Below, one piece after another: positions 1-6,296 of a stretch of 6,296 nucleotides of DNA. Origin of the DNA: Bordetella parapertussis (lineage in GTDB: Bacteria > Pseudomonadota > Gammaproteobacteria > Burkholderiales > SG8-39). The stretch spans positions 1 through 6,296 of the forward strand of contig CAMBSA010000122.1 in the NCBI GenBank assembly GCA_945869935.1, in the 5' to 3' direction. The first letter of the stretch is position 1. Every line of letters starts with the position of its first letter. The position numbers were made by a program, and so were the translations under genes. Under the pieces are notes generated by a model. That model saw only the letters and a list, made by a program, of their open reading frames with translations, was not told the origin of the DNA and made no database searches.

Positions 1-30
1 AAAACGGCCAGTCGAGGAAGCTGCGGTCGC

Positions 31-726
31 TCACAGGTGGGTCGCGAGGAAGGCAAGCGACCGGCCTCGGGCGAGTGCGGCCGAGGTCTGGTCGTAGGAG
101 GGGCGTTCCCAGCAGTTGAAGCCGTGGTCGACGCCGGGATAGACGTCGATTCGTGCATTGCTCTTGCCCTCGAATGCCTTTTTCACCGAATCGACCGCGT
201 CCATCGGTATGAAGTGATCCTTCTCGGCATAGTGCAGCATGATAGGGCACTTGATCTTTGCCACTTCGCCGAGCTGTTTGTGGATGCCGCCGCCGTAGTA
301 GCACACCGCCGCGTCCACGCCCGCGTGCGCCGCCGACATGTAGGCAAGATAGCCGCCCATGCAAAACCCCACGGCCCCGACCTTGCCGGTGACCTCGGGC
401 AGGGCACGCAGTGCCTGCACTGTGGCACCCATGTCCTCGGTGGTTTTCCTGAAGTCGATCTTCTTGATGAAGTCGAATGCCTTTTCCGAGCCTTCCTTGT
501 CGTAGCCAAGATCCACCATCGGCTGCATGCGCCAGAAAACGTCGGGTGCGAGCACCACATAGCCGTCCATCGCGTACTGGTCGGCGACCGCGCGGATATG
601 CTGATTGACGCCCCAGATCTCCTGGATCAGCACGAGGCCGGGTCCCTTGCCAAGCGGCGGGAGCGAAAGGTAGCCCTTGAAACTGCCGCCGTCACCTGCC
701 TTGATGTCTATCCATTTGCTGTTCAT
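31..726 (-). CDS. Dienelactone hydrolase family protein
   Basis: Cytoplasmic alpha/beta hydrolase of 231 residues, the usual length for the dienelactone hydrolase family, whose founding members hydrolyse (chloro)dienelactones to maleylacetates in catechol degradation. The catalytic elements are visible: Glu36 in QEIWG, the nucleophile Cys122 in GFCMGG, Asp170 in AEKDHF and His201 in VDHGFN. These match the family's Cys-Asp-His triad with its helper Glu. There is no signal peptide. The ATG at 726 is favoured by a perfect AAGGAGG seven bases upstream. It is the last gene of the SDR-MarR-crotonase set, 30 bp after the crotonase stop codon. The family is broad and no chlorocatechol genes are nearby, so the true substrate is unknown. 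In this context it may hydrolyse a lactone or ester intermediate of the same pathway. The family assignment is firm; the substrate is a guess. Confidence 0.93.
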   Translation of the reverse strand: MNSKWIDIKAGDGGSFKGYLSLPPLGKGPGLVLIQEIWGVNQHIRAVADQYAMDGYVVLAPDVFWRMQPMVDLGYDKEGSEKAFDFIKKIDFRKTTEDMGATVQALRALPEVTGKVGAVGFCMGGYLAYMSAAHAGVDAAVCYYGGGIHKQLGEVAKIKCPIMLHYAEKDHFIPMDAVDSVKKAFEGKSNARIDVYPGVDHGFNCWERPSYDQTSAALARGRSLAFLATHL

Positions 727-733
727 GGGTGAT

Positions 734-740
734 CCTCCTT
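734..740 (-). promoter_or_regulatory. Strong Shine-Dalgarno site of the dienelactone hydrolase gene
   Basis: On the minus strand this reads AAGGAGG, a full match to the 16S rRNA anti-Shine-Dalgarno core, with seven bases before the ATG at 726. It lies in the 30-bp gap after the crotonase gene. It is the only consensus ribosome binding site in the four-gene set; the other three genes have weak or no visible sites. The hydrolase may therefore be translated more strongly than its upstream neighbours. Confidence 0.85.
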
Positions 741-756
741 GTTGATTGGTTGTGTT

Positions 757-1581
<825 letters not shown>

Positions 1582-1644
1582 TCGGATCGTCCGGTTTCGT
1601 TGGGATTGCGCCTGCGCTTCCTGCGCGGGCGAGGCGGTGTTGTT

Positions 1645-2151
1645 TCAGTGTTCCGGGTGTTTCCTCGCCAGGCCGTTTTTCAGGTCGCCGAGGAGTTCAT
1701 GAAGTTCGCGGCGACCGTGCTCCGGCAGAGTGCCGAGGAGGTCAGCCACCCATCGCTCGTGCGCCTGCGCCATGCACTGGAACGCCTTGCGGCCTGCGGG
1801 TGTGAGCTTGACCAGATACGCGCGACGGTCGTTGGCAAGCGCCTCACGCGTGACCAGCGCTTCCTTTACCAGTTGGTCGGTGATCCCGGTGACGTTTCCG
1901 CCGGTGACCATCAGCCTGCGGCTGATTTCGCCCATTTTCAACCCTTCCGGTTGACGTGCGAGTTGCGCCATCAGGTCGAAGCGCGGCAGGGTGCACCGGA
2001 AGGTCGTGCGCATCCTCGCGCGTATTTCGGTCTCGATCAGGCTGGTGCAGGTGAGCATGCGCAGCCACAGGCGGAGCGCGTCGTGATCTCCCTCGATTGC
2101 ACGGGATTCGTGGTCGAGCGATGTCTCCTTCATTACGGCATTGACGCTCAT
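1645..2151 (-). CDS. MarR-family transcriptional regulator
   Basis: A 168-residue winged helix-turn-helix protein of MarR type, which normally binds palindromic operators as a dimer and lets go when an aromatic or CoA-linked ligand binds. The N-terminal dimerisation helix covers roughly residues 24-50. The HTH covers about 70-100, with GEISRRL as the supporting helix and VTGGNVTGITDQLVKEALV holding the recognition helix. The wing is DRRAYLVKLTPAGR at 108-121, with its conserved Asp-Arg-Arg. The C-terminal dimerisation helices follow. The ATG at 2151 has no recognisable Shine-Dalgarno, nor does the next in-frame ATG at 2133, so the start is uncertain by six residues and translation may depend on coupling to the SDR gene 37 bp upstream. 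Being the second gene behind an operator-like dyad at 3062-3081, it probably represses its own operon. The inducer is unknown. Confidence 0.93.
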   Translation of the reverse strand: MSVNAVMKETSLDHESRAIEGDHDALRLWLRMLTCTSLIETEIRARMRTTFRCTLPRFDLMAQLARQPEGLKMGEISRRLMVTGGNVTGITDQLVKEALVTREALANDRRAYLVKLTPAGRKAFQCMAQAHERWVADLLGTLPEHGRRELHELLGDLKNGLARKHPEH

Positions 2152-2188
2152 CGACGAAACGTTGCGGGCGTTCCGCTCGGGGGAATTT

Positions 2189-2959
2189 TCACATCACCTC
2201 CCCGCCGGAGATGGAAATCGACTGCCCGGTGATCGATTCGGAGCCGGGAGTGCAGAGCCAGAGCACGGCATTGGCGACTTCGCCTGGCTGGACCATGCGT
2301 GCCTGCGGATTGGTGGCGACCAGGGCAGCGCGGGCTTCGGCTTCGCTCTTGCCGGTTTTCGACATGATATTCGCGACGGCATCACGGACAATGTCCGTCT
2401 CGGTGAAGCCGGGGCACACCGCGTTCACGGTGAGCTTGCTCTTCGCGGTTTCGAGCGCCAGCGAACGGGTCAGACCGATCACGCCGTGCTTGGCTGCGGC
2501 GTAGGCGGAAACATAGGAATAGCCGATCAGGCCCGCGGTGCTCGCTACATTGACGATCCGTGCGTAGTCCTGCTTGATCATCGCCGGGACGACTTCGCGG
2601 GTGCAGAGAAAGGTGCCGGTCAGATTGACCGCGATCATGTTGTTCCAGTGCGCGAGGTCCATCTTCGCAAGCGGGCTGCTCGCCGCCTGTCCGGCATTGT
2701 TGACCAGAATGTCGATTCGCGGGTGGCGCGAGCGGATCGCGGCAAACGCGGCTTTCACGCTCGCCTCGTCGGTGACATCGGCGGTCTGGACGCTGGCGGA
2801 GGCTCCGAGGCTGGCCGCCTGCGACTCCAGTCGCCCTGCGTCCCTCCCGATCAGTACGACCGAGGCACCGGCTGCGGCGAGCGCCTGCGTGATTGCGGCG
2901 CCGATACCGCGTCCTGCGCCGGTGATGACGGCGACTCTTGCTGACAGTGAGCCTGACAT
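2189..2959 (-). CDS. SDR-family NAD(P)-dependent oxidoreductase, probably a 3-hydroxyacyl-CoA dehydrogenase type
   Basis: Classical short-chain dehydrogenase of 256 residues, oxidising an alcohol or reducing a ketone with NAD(P). It shows the nucleotide-binding TGAGRGIG (13-20), NNAG (87-90) and the catalytic set Asn112, Ser140, Tyr153 and Lys157 (YAAAK). The PGF segment (183-185) follows, and the C-terminus ends in SGGEVM. Arg39 after the second strand, with no acidic residue at the strand end, leans towards NADP(H), but weakly. The frame stays open to a TTG at 3055, giving 288 residues. I chose the ATG at 2959 because the Rossmann strand then starts at residue 8, as is usual. The extra 32 residues are proline-rich and unlike the family, and that TTG coincides with the predicted transcription start. 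Only a weak GGA precedes the ATG. It is the first gene of the set, so a beta-oxidation-like step on a CoA ester is a fair inference. Confidence 0.93.
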   Translation of the reverse strand: MSGSLSARVAVITGAGRGIGAAITQALAAAGASVVLIGRDAGRLESQAASLGASASVQTADVTDEASVKAAFAAIRSRHPRIDILVNNAGQAASSPLAKMDLAHWNNMIAVNLTGTFLCTREVVPAMIKQDYARIVNVASTAGLIGYSYVSAYAAAKHGVIGLTRSLALETAKSKLTVNAVCPGFTETDIVRDAVANIMSKTGKSEAEARAALVATNPQARMVQPGEVANAVLWLCTPGSESITGQSISISGGEVM

Positions 2960-3060
2960 GGGATCTGTTCCGGGGGGTGGATCTGGATGGAATTGCGGGG
3001 TGTTGAGGCCTGTCCGGGCGGACGGGAAAGCCCGGTTCAGGTCCAAACGCTTCAAGTGTG

Positions 3061-3090
3061 AATATATGAGGCCTCAAATATCTCTGTCAA
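3061..3090 (-). promoter_or_regulatory. Sigma70-type promoter of the SDR-MarR-crotonase-hydrolase operon
   Basis: On the minus strand a perfect -35 box TTGACA (3090-3085) is followed after 18 bp by TATATT (3066-3061), five of six matches to the -10 consensus. The stretch is clearly AT-richer than its surroundings. Transcription would start near 3054, leaving an untranslated leader of about 95 bases before the ATG at 2959. The placement directly upstream of the first gene supports it. Confidence 0.8.
3062..3081. promoter_or_regulatory. Probable MarR operator, 20-bp dyad between -35 and -10
   Basis: The minus strand reads ATATTTGAGGCCTCATATAT. The core TGAGGCCTCA is a perfect 10-bp palindrome, and the outer ATAT arms also pair; only one base pair (3066 with 3077) breaks symmetry. 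Size and symmetry suit a MarR dimer. The dyad fills most of the spacer and overlaps the -10 box, so a bound repressor would block RNA polymerase. The likely binder is the MarR protein encoded second in the same operon. The site is seen directly; the binding is inferred. Confidence 0.72.
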
Positions 3091-3117
3091 CGATACTTGA
3101 AGCTTTTCGCTGCGAAC

Positions 3118-3744
3118 TCAAGCGGCGCGTCGAAATGCCGCCAGAACCATCGCGGCAGCGATAAACAGGGTGCCGAACACCCGGTAAATGATCCGTTGCT
3201 GTCCGGGCGAGTTCAAAAGCCGCAAACCGCGTGCACCGAGGCCGGTGTAGCCGGCCATGACCACCAGATCGACCGAGACGAGGGTGACGCCCATGACGAG
3301 GTACTGCACGGTAAGCGGCCGCGCCGGGTCGAGGAACTGCGGCAGGATGGCGAGCATGAAGACCGTCGCCTTGGGATTGCTCGCATTCACGAGGAAGCCC
3401 CGGACGATCATGGCGCTCGCGCTTGTCCGGCCGGACACGGCGACGGTTGGCATTTCGCCGGGCCGTGCCCGCCACTGCTGGATGCCCAGCCAGCACAGGT
3501 AAGCCACACCGAACCAGCGGACGATTTCGAATCCGGCGCTCGAGGCACTGAGCAGTGCGCCCACGCCTGCGGAGACGATGCACAACTGGAGGATGATACC
3601 GATTTGCAGTCCGACCACGGTCCAGGAGCCGCGAGAGAGGCCGTGCTGAAGCCCCGAGGACATGGCGGCCACCGCACCCGCACCCGGGGACAGGGCGATC
3701 GCCCAGGCGGCAGCGAAGAAGGCGAACCAGGTGTCAGCCGACAT
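3118..3744 (-). CDS. LysE/RhtB-family translocator (small-molecule exporter)
   Basis: A 208-residue inner-membrane protein of the LysE superfamily, which exports amino acids and related small molecules. About six hydrophobic segments are visible, near residues 6-27, 42-66, 72-90, 115-137, 147-170 and 186-204. Family signatures are SPGAGAVAAMSSGLQHGLSRG (19-39, the conserved SPGP-like turn with Ala for Pro) and RGFLVNASNPKATVFMLAILPQF (115-137). Length is normal. The ATG at 3744 fits the start of the first membrane helix but has no clear Shine-Dalgarno. The gene is divergent from guaD and lies 158 bp upstream of the SDR gene on the same strand. No terminator is visible after it, so read-through into the SDR operon is possible although that operon has its own promoter. 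The substrate cannot be told from the sequence. Confidence 0.9.
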   Translation of the reverse strand: MSADTWFAFFAAAWAIALSPGAGAVAAMSSGLQHGLSRGSWTVVGLQIGIILQLCIVSAGVGALLSASSAGFEIVRWFGVAYLCWLGIQQWRARPGEMPTVAVSGRTSASAMIVRGFLVNASNPKATVFMLAILPQFLDPARPLTVQYLVMGVTLVSVDLVVMAGYTGLGARGLRLLNSPGQQRIIYRVFGTLFIAAAMVLAAFRRAA

Positions 3745-3795
3745 TGGGTCGTGAGGTGCGGGCAGGTTTCATCGTGGACAGGAGTTTGCCGTCAA

Positions 3796-3824
3796 TTGCA
3801 GCTACGGGTGGTCGCGATTAGTAT
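3796..3824 (+). promoter_or_regulatory. guaD: Possible promoter of guaD
   Basis: TTGCAG (3796-3801), a 17-bp gap and TAGTAT (3819-3824) give four of six matches in each box. It would overlap the candidate divergent promoter of the LysE-family gene. The rest of the 227-bp gap between the two start codons (3745-3971) shows no further convincing motif. Low certainty. Confidence 0.22.
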
Positions 3825-3847
3825 TCCCGGGGGTTGGCATGCGTCAA
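3820..3847 (-). promoter_or_regulatory. Possible promoter of the LysE-family gene
   Basis: On the minus strand TTGACG (3847-3842) is followed after 16 bp by AATACT (3825-3820), which matches the -10 consensus at four of six positions. It lies about 75 bases upstream of the start codon in the divergent gap. It is the best candidate there, but the match is weak and chance is not excluded. Confidence 0.3.
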
Positions 3848-3971
3848 TCGCCATGCAGTCGCCGCGAGTTCACCAGTCGCGTATTGGAAGGCTGATCCGT
3901 CCCCGCCGCCCGGTTTGCCGTTCAACAACATAGCCAAGGCCAGCATGTCCGATTCGCGGATGGAAGACGGA

Positions 3972-5288
3972 ATGACTACGCGCGCACTTCGAGGCGATCT
4001 CGTCTGGTTCGACGACGATCCCCGGACAGCGCCGAATGCCTTTCATTACGTTCCTGACGGACTCGTGATCGTGACCGGCGGCCGGATCGCTGCCGTCGGA
4101 AATGCCCCGGACCTGCTTGCCAGTCTGCCTGCCGGTGCTCGCGTCGATGACTGGCGTGGTCACCTGATTCTGCCCGGCTTCATCGACACGCATGTGCACT
4201 ACCCGCAGACCGACATCATCGCGTCCTACGGCGAGCAACTGTTGACGTGGCTGGAGCGCTACACCTTTCCGGAGGAGCGCAGGTTCGGCGATCCCGCGAT
4301 TGCGTGCGAGACGGCGGAATTTTTTCTGGGCGAGCTTTTGCGAAACGGCACCACCGGTGCTGCGGTGTATGCGACCGTGCATCCGCAGTCGGTGGACGCG
4401 ATTTTCGAGGCGGCGTCAAAGCGAAACCTGCGGCTTGCGGCGGGCAAGGTGATGATGGACAGGAACTGTCCCGAGTTTCTGCGGGATACCGCGCAATCGG
4501 GACATGACGACAGTCTCGCGCTGATTCGCCGATGGCACGGCAAGGGGCGACTGTCCTATGCGGTGACCCCCCGGTTCGCGCCGACGTCGAGCGAGGCGCA
4601 ACTGGAGGCGGCCGCCAGCCTGTACCGCGGCCATCCGGGGGTGCTCATGCAGACCCACGTCGCGGAGAACCGTGATGAGGTGGCCTGGGTGGCCAAACTG
4701 TTTCCGGCCGCGCGCAGCTATCTCGATGTCTACGACCATTTCGGGCTGATTGGTCCGCGCGCGGTGCTCGGTCACGGCATCTGGCTGGACGACGCCGATC
4801 GTGCGCGCCTGTCGCAAGTGGGTGGCTCGGTCGCGTTCTGTCCGACATCGAATCTGTTCATTGGCAGCGGCTTGTTTTCCTGCGCGAAAGCGCGATCCAC
4901 CGGAATGCGGGTGGCGCTCGGGACCGATGTGGGCGGCGGCACCAGTTTCTCGATGCTGCACACGATGCACGAGGCCTACAAGGTGGCGCAACTCGCCGGA
5001 GAATCGTTCACCTCGCACGATGCCTTCTATCTCGCCACGCTCGCCGGTGCCCGAGCGATGGGATCGGAGAGCAGTGTCGGTTCGATCGCGGTCGGTCTGG
5101 AAGCGGATTTCGCGGTGCTCGATCCGTGCGCGACGCCGCTGATGGCGAGACGCTGCGCCCGGGCGGAATCGATCGAGGACCGATTGTTCGCGTTGATGAT
5201 GCTCGGTGATGACCGGGCGGTGGCCGCGACCTACGTGCTTGGGGAGGCGGCCTGGCGCCGTGATTCCGCGCCGCGCGTTTCAGCGTGA
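3972..5288 (+). CDS. guaD: Guanine deaminase
   Basis: Cytoplasmic zinc-dependent amidohydrolase that turns guanine into xanthine and ammonia, for purine catabolism or nitrogen salvage. From the ATG at 3972 it has 438 residues, close to the 439 of E. coli GuaD. Zinc and active-site residues are visible: His74 and His76 in PGFIDTHVHYPQTD, Arg201 in TPRFAP, His229 and Glu232 in THVAEN, His268 in GHGIWL and Asp319 in GTDVGGG. They correspond to His82, His84, Arg213, His240, Glu243, His279 and Asp330 of human guanine deaminase. The frame stays open back to a TTG at 3834, with ATGs at 3945 and 3960. I prefer 3972, which has GGAAG five bases upstream and gives the family length; 3945 (AAGG upstream) is the main alternative. 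The stop codon overlaps the end of the convergent spoT-like gene by 9 bp. Confidence 0.95.
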   Translation: MTTRALRGDLVWFDDDPRTAPNAFHYVPDGLVIVTGGRIAAVGNAPDLLASLPAGARVDDWRGHLILPGFIDTHVHYPQTDIIASYGEQLLTWLERYTFPEERRFGDPAIACETAEFFLGELLRNGTTGAAVYATVHPQSVDAIFEAASKRNLRLAAGKVMMDRNCPEFLRDTAQSGHDDSLALIRRWHGKGRLSYAVTPRFAPTSSEAQLEAAASLYRGHPGVLMQTHVAENRDEVAWVAKLFPAARSYLDVYDHFGLIGPRAVLGHGIWLDDADRARLSQVGGSVAFCPTSNLFIGSGLFSCAKARSTGMRVALGTDVGGGTSFSMLHTMHEAYKVAQLAGESFTSHDAFYLATLAGARAMGSESSVGSIAVGLEADFAVLDPCATPLMARRCARAESIEDRLFALMMLGDDRAVAATYVLGEAAWRRDSAPRVSA

Positions 5289-6296
5289 GTTTTCGCTGGA
5301 CTTGATGCGCGCAAGGCGCACCACTTCCGGAATCCGGCGCAGGGAGCGCATGACTTTCGACAGATGCAGCCGGCTCCCGACCTGCAGGGTGAAGTGGTTG
5401 GTCGCGTAGACGCCGCGATCCTCGTCGACCGAAATGTTGGCGATGTTGCACCCGGAGTCGGCAATGGCGGCGGCGACTTTTGCGAGAACGCCTCGCTGGT
5501 CAAGGACTGTGACGCGGATGCTCACATCGAACAGGCGATCGGTGTCGGGTGACCACTGGACGTCGATCCATTTTTCGGAGTCGCCGCGTGATTTGCGCGC
5601 CACCGGGCAATCGTGGGTGTGGATCACGAGGCCCTGGCCCTTCTTGATGAATCCGATGATCGGGTCGCCAGGGATCGGGCGGCAACATTTGGCAAACTGG
5701 ACGGCCATGCCCTCGGAGCCGCGGATCACGATCGAGCCGCTGGCTTTCGACTCGCCTGCGTGGTCCGAGAGCGTCAGCAGCTTGCGCGCGACGATCGCGG
5801 CGAGGCGCTTGCCCAGGCCAATGTCGGCGAGCACGTCCTGGCGCGAACGCGCGCTGAGGCGTTCCCACTGTTCCGGCTGGATCGCGGCGACATTAGAATC
5901 GAGGGCGCGCAGAGCCTGATTCAGCAGGCGTTCGCCGAGCGCCTGCGATTCGTCCACCTGCATGGTCTTGAGGAAGTGGCGGATCTGCGAGCGAGCCCGC
6001 GCGGTTTTCACGTACGCGAGCCAGGCGGGGTTGGCGTGCGCGTGCGGCGCGGTAATGATCTCGACCCGGTCGCCGCTCTTGAGTTCGGTGCGCAGCGGCA
6101 CAAGTTCGTAGTTGATCTTGGCCGCGATGCAGCGGTTGCCGACATCACTGTGGACCGCGTAGGCGAAGTCCACCGGTGTCGCGCCTCGGGTGAGCGCAAG
6201 GATCTTGCCTTTGGGCGTGAATACATAGACCTCGTCGGGGAAGAGGTCGACCTTGATGTGCTCGAGGAACTCGGCTGCGTCGCCGCTCGCGTTCTG
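5280..6296 (-). CDS. spoT: Bifunctional (p)ppGpp synthetase/hydrolase, C-terminal half (partial)
   Basis: The last 338 residues of a RelA/SpoT-homologue enzyme that makes and degrades the alarmone (p)ppGpp; the start and both catalytic domains lie beyond the right edge. Visible domains in order are TGS (about 18-84 of the visible part, VDLFPDEVYVFTPKG to VEIITAP), a helical linker, a conserved Cys segment (CCRPIPGD at 204-211, GLVIHTHDCP at 222-231) and a C-terminal ACT domain (about 255-331, VTVLDQRGVLAKVAAAIADSGCNI). I favour SpoT over RelA because LFPDEVYVFTPKG, GATPVDFAYAVH and the NPAWL segment resemble E. coli SpoT more closely. A GTG at 6173 lies within the TGS domain and is not the true start, since the frame continues coding to the window edge. 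These C-terminal domains sense uncharged tRNA on the ribosome or acyl carrier protein status and switch the catalytic half. The gene is convergent with guaD. Confidence 0.95.
   Translation of the reverse strand, partial: QNASGDAAEFLEHIKVDLFPDEVYVFTPKGKILALTRGATPVDFAYAVHSDVGNRCIAAKINYELVPLRTELKSGDRVEIITAPHAHANPAWLAYVKTARARSQIRHFLKTMQVDESQALGERLLNQALRALDSNVAAIQPEQWERLSARSRQDVLADIGLGKRLAAIVARKLLTLSDHAGESKASGSIVIRGSEGMAVQFAKCCRPIPGDPIIGFIKKGQGLVIHTHDCPVARKSRGDSEKWIDVQWSPDTDRLFDVSIRVTVLDQRGVLAKVAAAIADSGCNIANISVDEDRGVYATNHFTLQVGSRLHLSKVMRSLRRIPEVVRLARIKSSENSR

Larger units (their letters stand above)
3049..3103. repeat. Inverted repeat GCTTCAAGT / ACTTGAAGC flanking the promoter
   Basis: Positions 3049-3057 (GCTTCAAGT) and 3095-3103 (ACTTGAAGC) form a perfect 9-bp inverted repeat with 37 bp between the arms. 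One arm lies just upstream of the -35 box, the other over the predicted transcription start. Each arm read as ACTTGAAGC matches 7 of 9 bases of the operator half ATTTGAGGC, so these may be auxiliary half-sites for the same MarR protein. A stem in RNA is unlikely because one arm would precede the transcript. Confidence 0.5.

Noticed and set aside
37..732. A 231-codon plus-strand open frame opposite the dienelactone hydrolase gene
   Set aside because: It lies on the strand opposite a gene with an intact catalytic triad and strong Shine-Dalgarno; its protein resembles no family.
1608..1630. Repeated CCTGCGC in the gap between the MarR and crotonase genes
   Set aside because: A two-copy GC-rich heptamer in GC-rich DNA is expected by chance and has no clear stem or spacing.
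2141..2944. A 267-codon plus-strand open frame opposite the SDR gene
   Set aside because: It is a shadow of the SDR frame, rich in Gly/Arg/Asp, with no domain recognised.
2960..3055. N-terminal extension of the SDR from a TTG at 3055
   Set aside because: The extra 32 residues are proline-rich and unlike the family, and the TTG coincides with the predicted transcription start.
3101..3111. Small AGC/GCT hairpin just after the LysE-family stop codon as a terminator
   Set aside because: The stem is only three base pairs with no following run of T, too weak to call.
3097..3933. A 278-codon plus-strand open frame across the LysE gene and the divergent gap
   Set aside because: It runs antisense to a well-formed membrane protein, and its hydrophilic His/Gly/Asp-rich translation is what the complement of a membrane gene gives.
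4416..5018. A 200-codon minus-strand open frame inside guaD
   Set aside because: guaD keeps all its metal-binding and substrate residues through this stretch; the antisense frame has no recognisable motif.

Overview
The window is GC-rich chromosomal DNA, very probably from a betaproteobacterium (Burkholderiales, Rhodocyclales or relatives). The clue is the protein style, above all the C-terminal half of a SpoT-type (p)ppGpp synthetase/hydrolase and a proteobacterial-length guanine deaminase. No RNA gene, insertion sequence, CRISPR array or phage gene was seen. Seven protein genes fill almost all of the sequence.

Positions 31-2959 hold four genes on the minus strand. In order of transcription they are a short-chain dehydrogenase/reductase (SDR), a MarR-family repressor, an enoyl-CoA hydratase/isomerase (crotonase) family protein and a dienelactone hydrolase family protein. 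Gaps are 37, 63 and 30 bp, so this looks like one operon. Upstream of the SDR gene is the best regulatory signal of the window: a minus-strand sigma70-type promoter (TTGACA, 18 bp, TATATT) whose spacer and -10 box are covered by a 20-bp near-perfect dyad. Further related half-sites flank it. The simplest reading is that the MarR protein represses its own operon and is released by a ligand, probably an aromatic acid or its CoA thioester. The gene set resembles catabolic clusters for aromatic acids degraded as CoA thioesters (for example the 2-aminobenzoyl-CoA type), but the ligase and oxygenase genes that would prove this are not in the window.

Positions 3118-3744 hold a LysE/RhtB-family exporter on the minus strand. 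It is divergent from a guanine deaminase gene (guaD, plus strand, about 3972-5288), with 227 bp between the start codons. guaD runs tail-to-tail into a spoT-like gene (minus strand, from 5280 to beyond the right edge), and their stop-codon ends overlap by 9 bp.

The right-hand part is thus purine salvage/catabolism (guanine to xanthine) next to the stringent-response enzyme. The left-hand part is an inducible catabolic operon with its own regulator. Two points merit a second look: the operator/promoter arrangement at 3049-3103, and the crotonase-family protein, which by manual alignment lacks both catalytic glutamates of true enoyl-CoA hydratases and may do different chemistry, such as CoA-ester ring hydrolysis.
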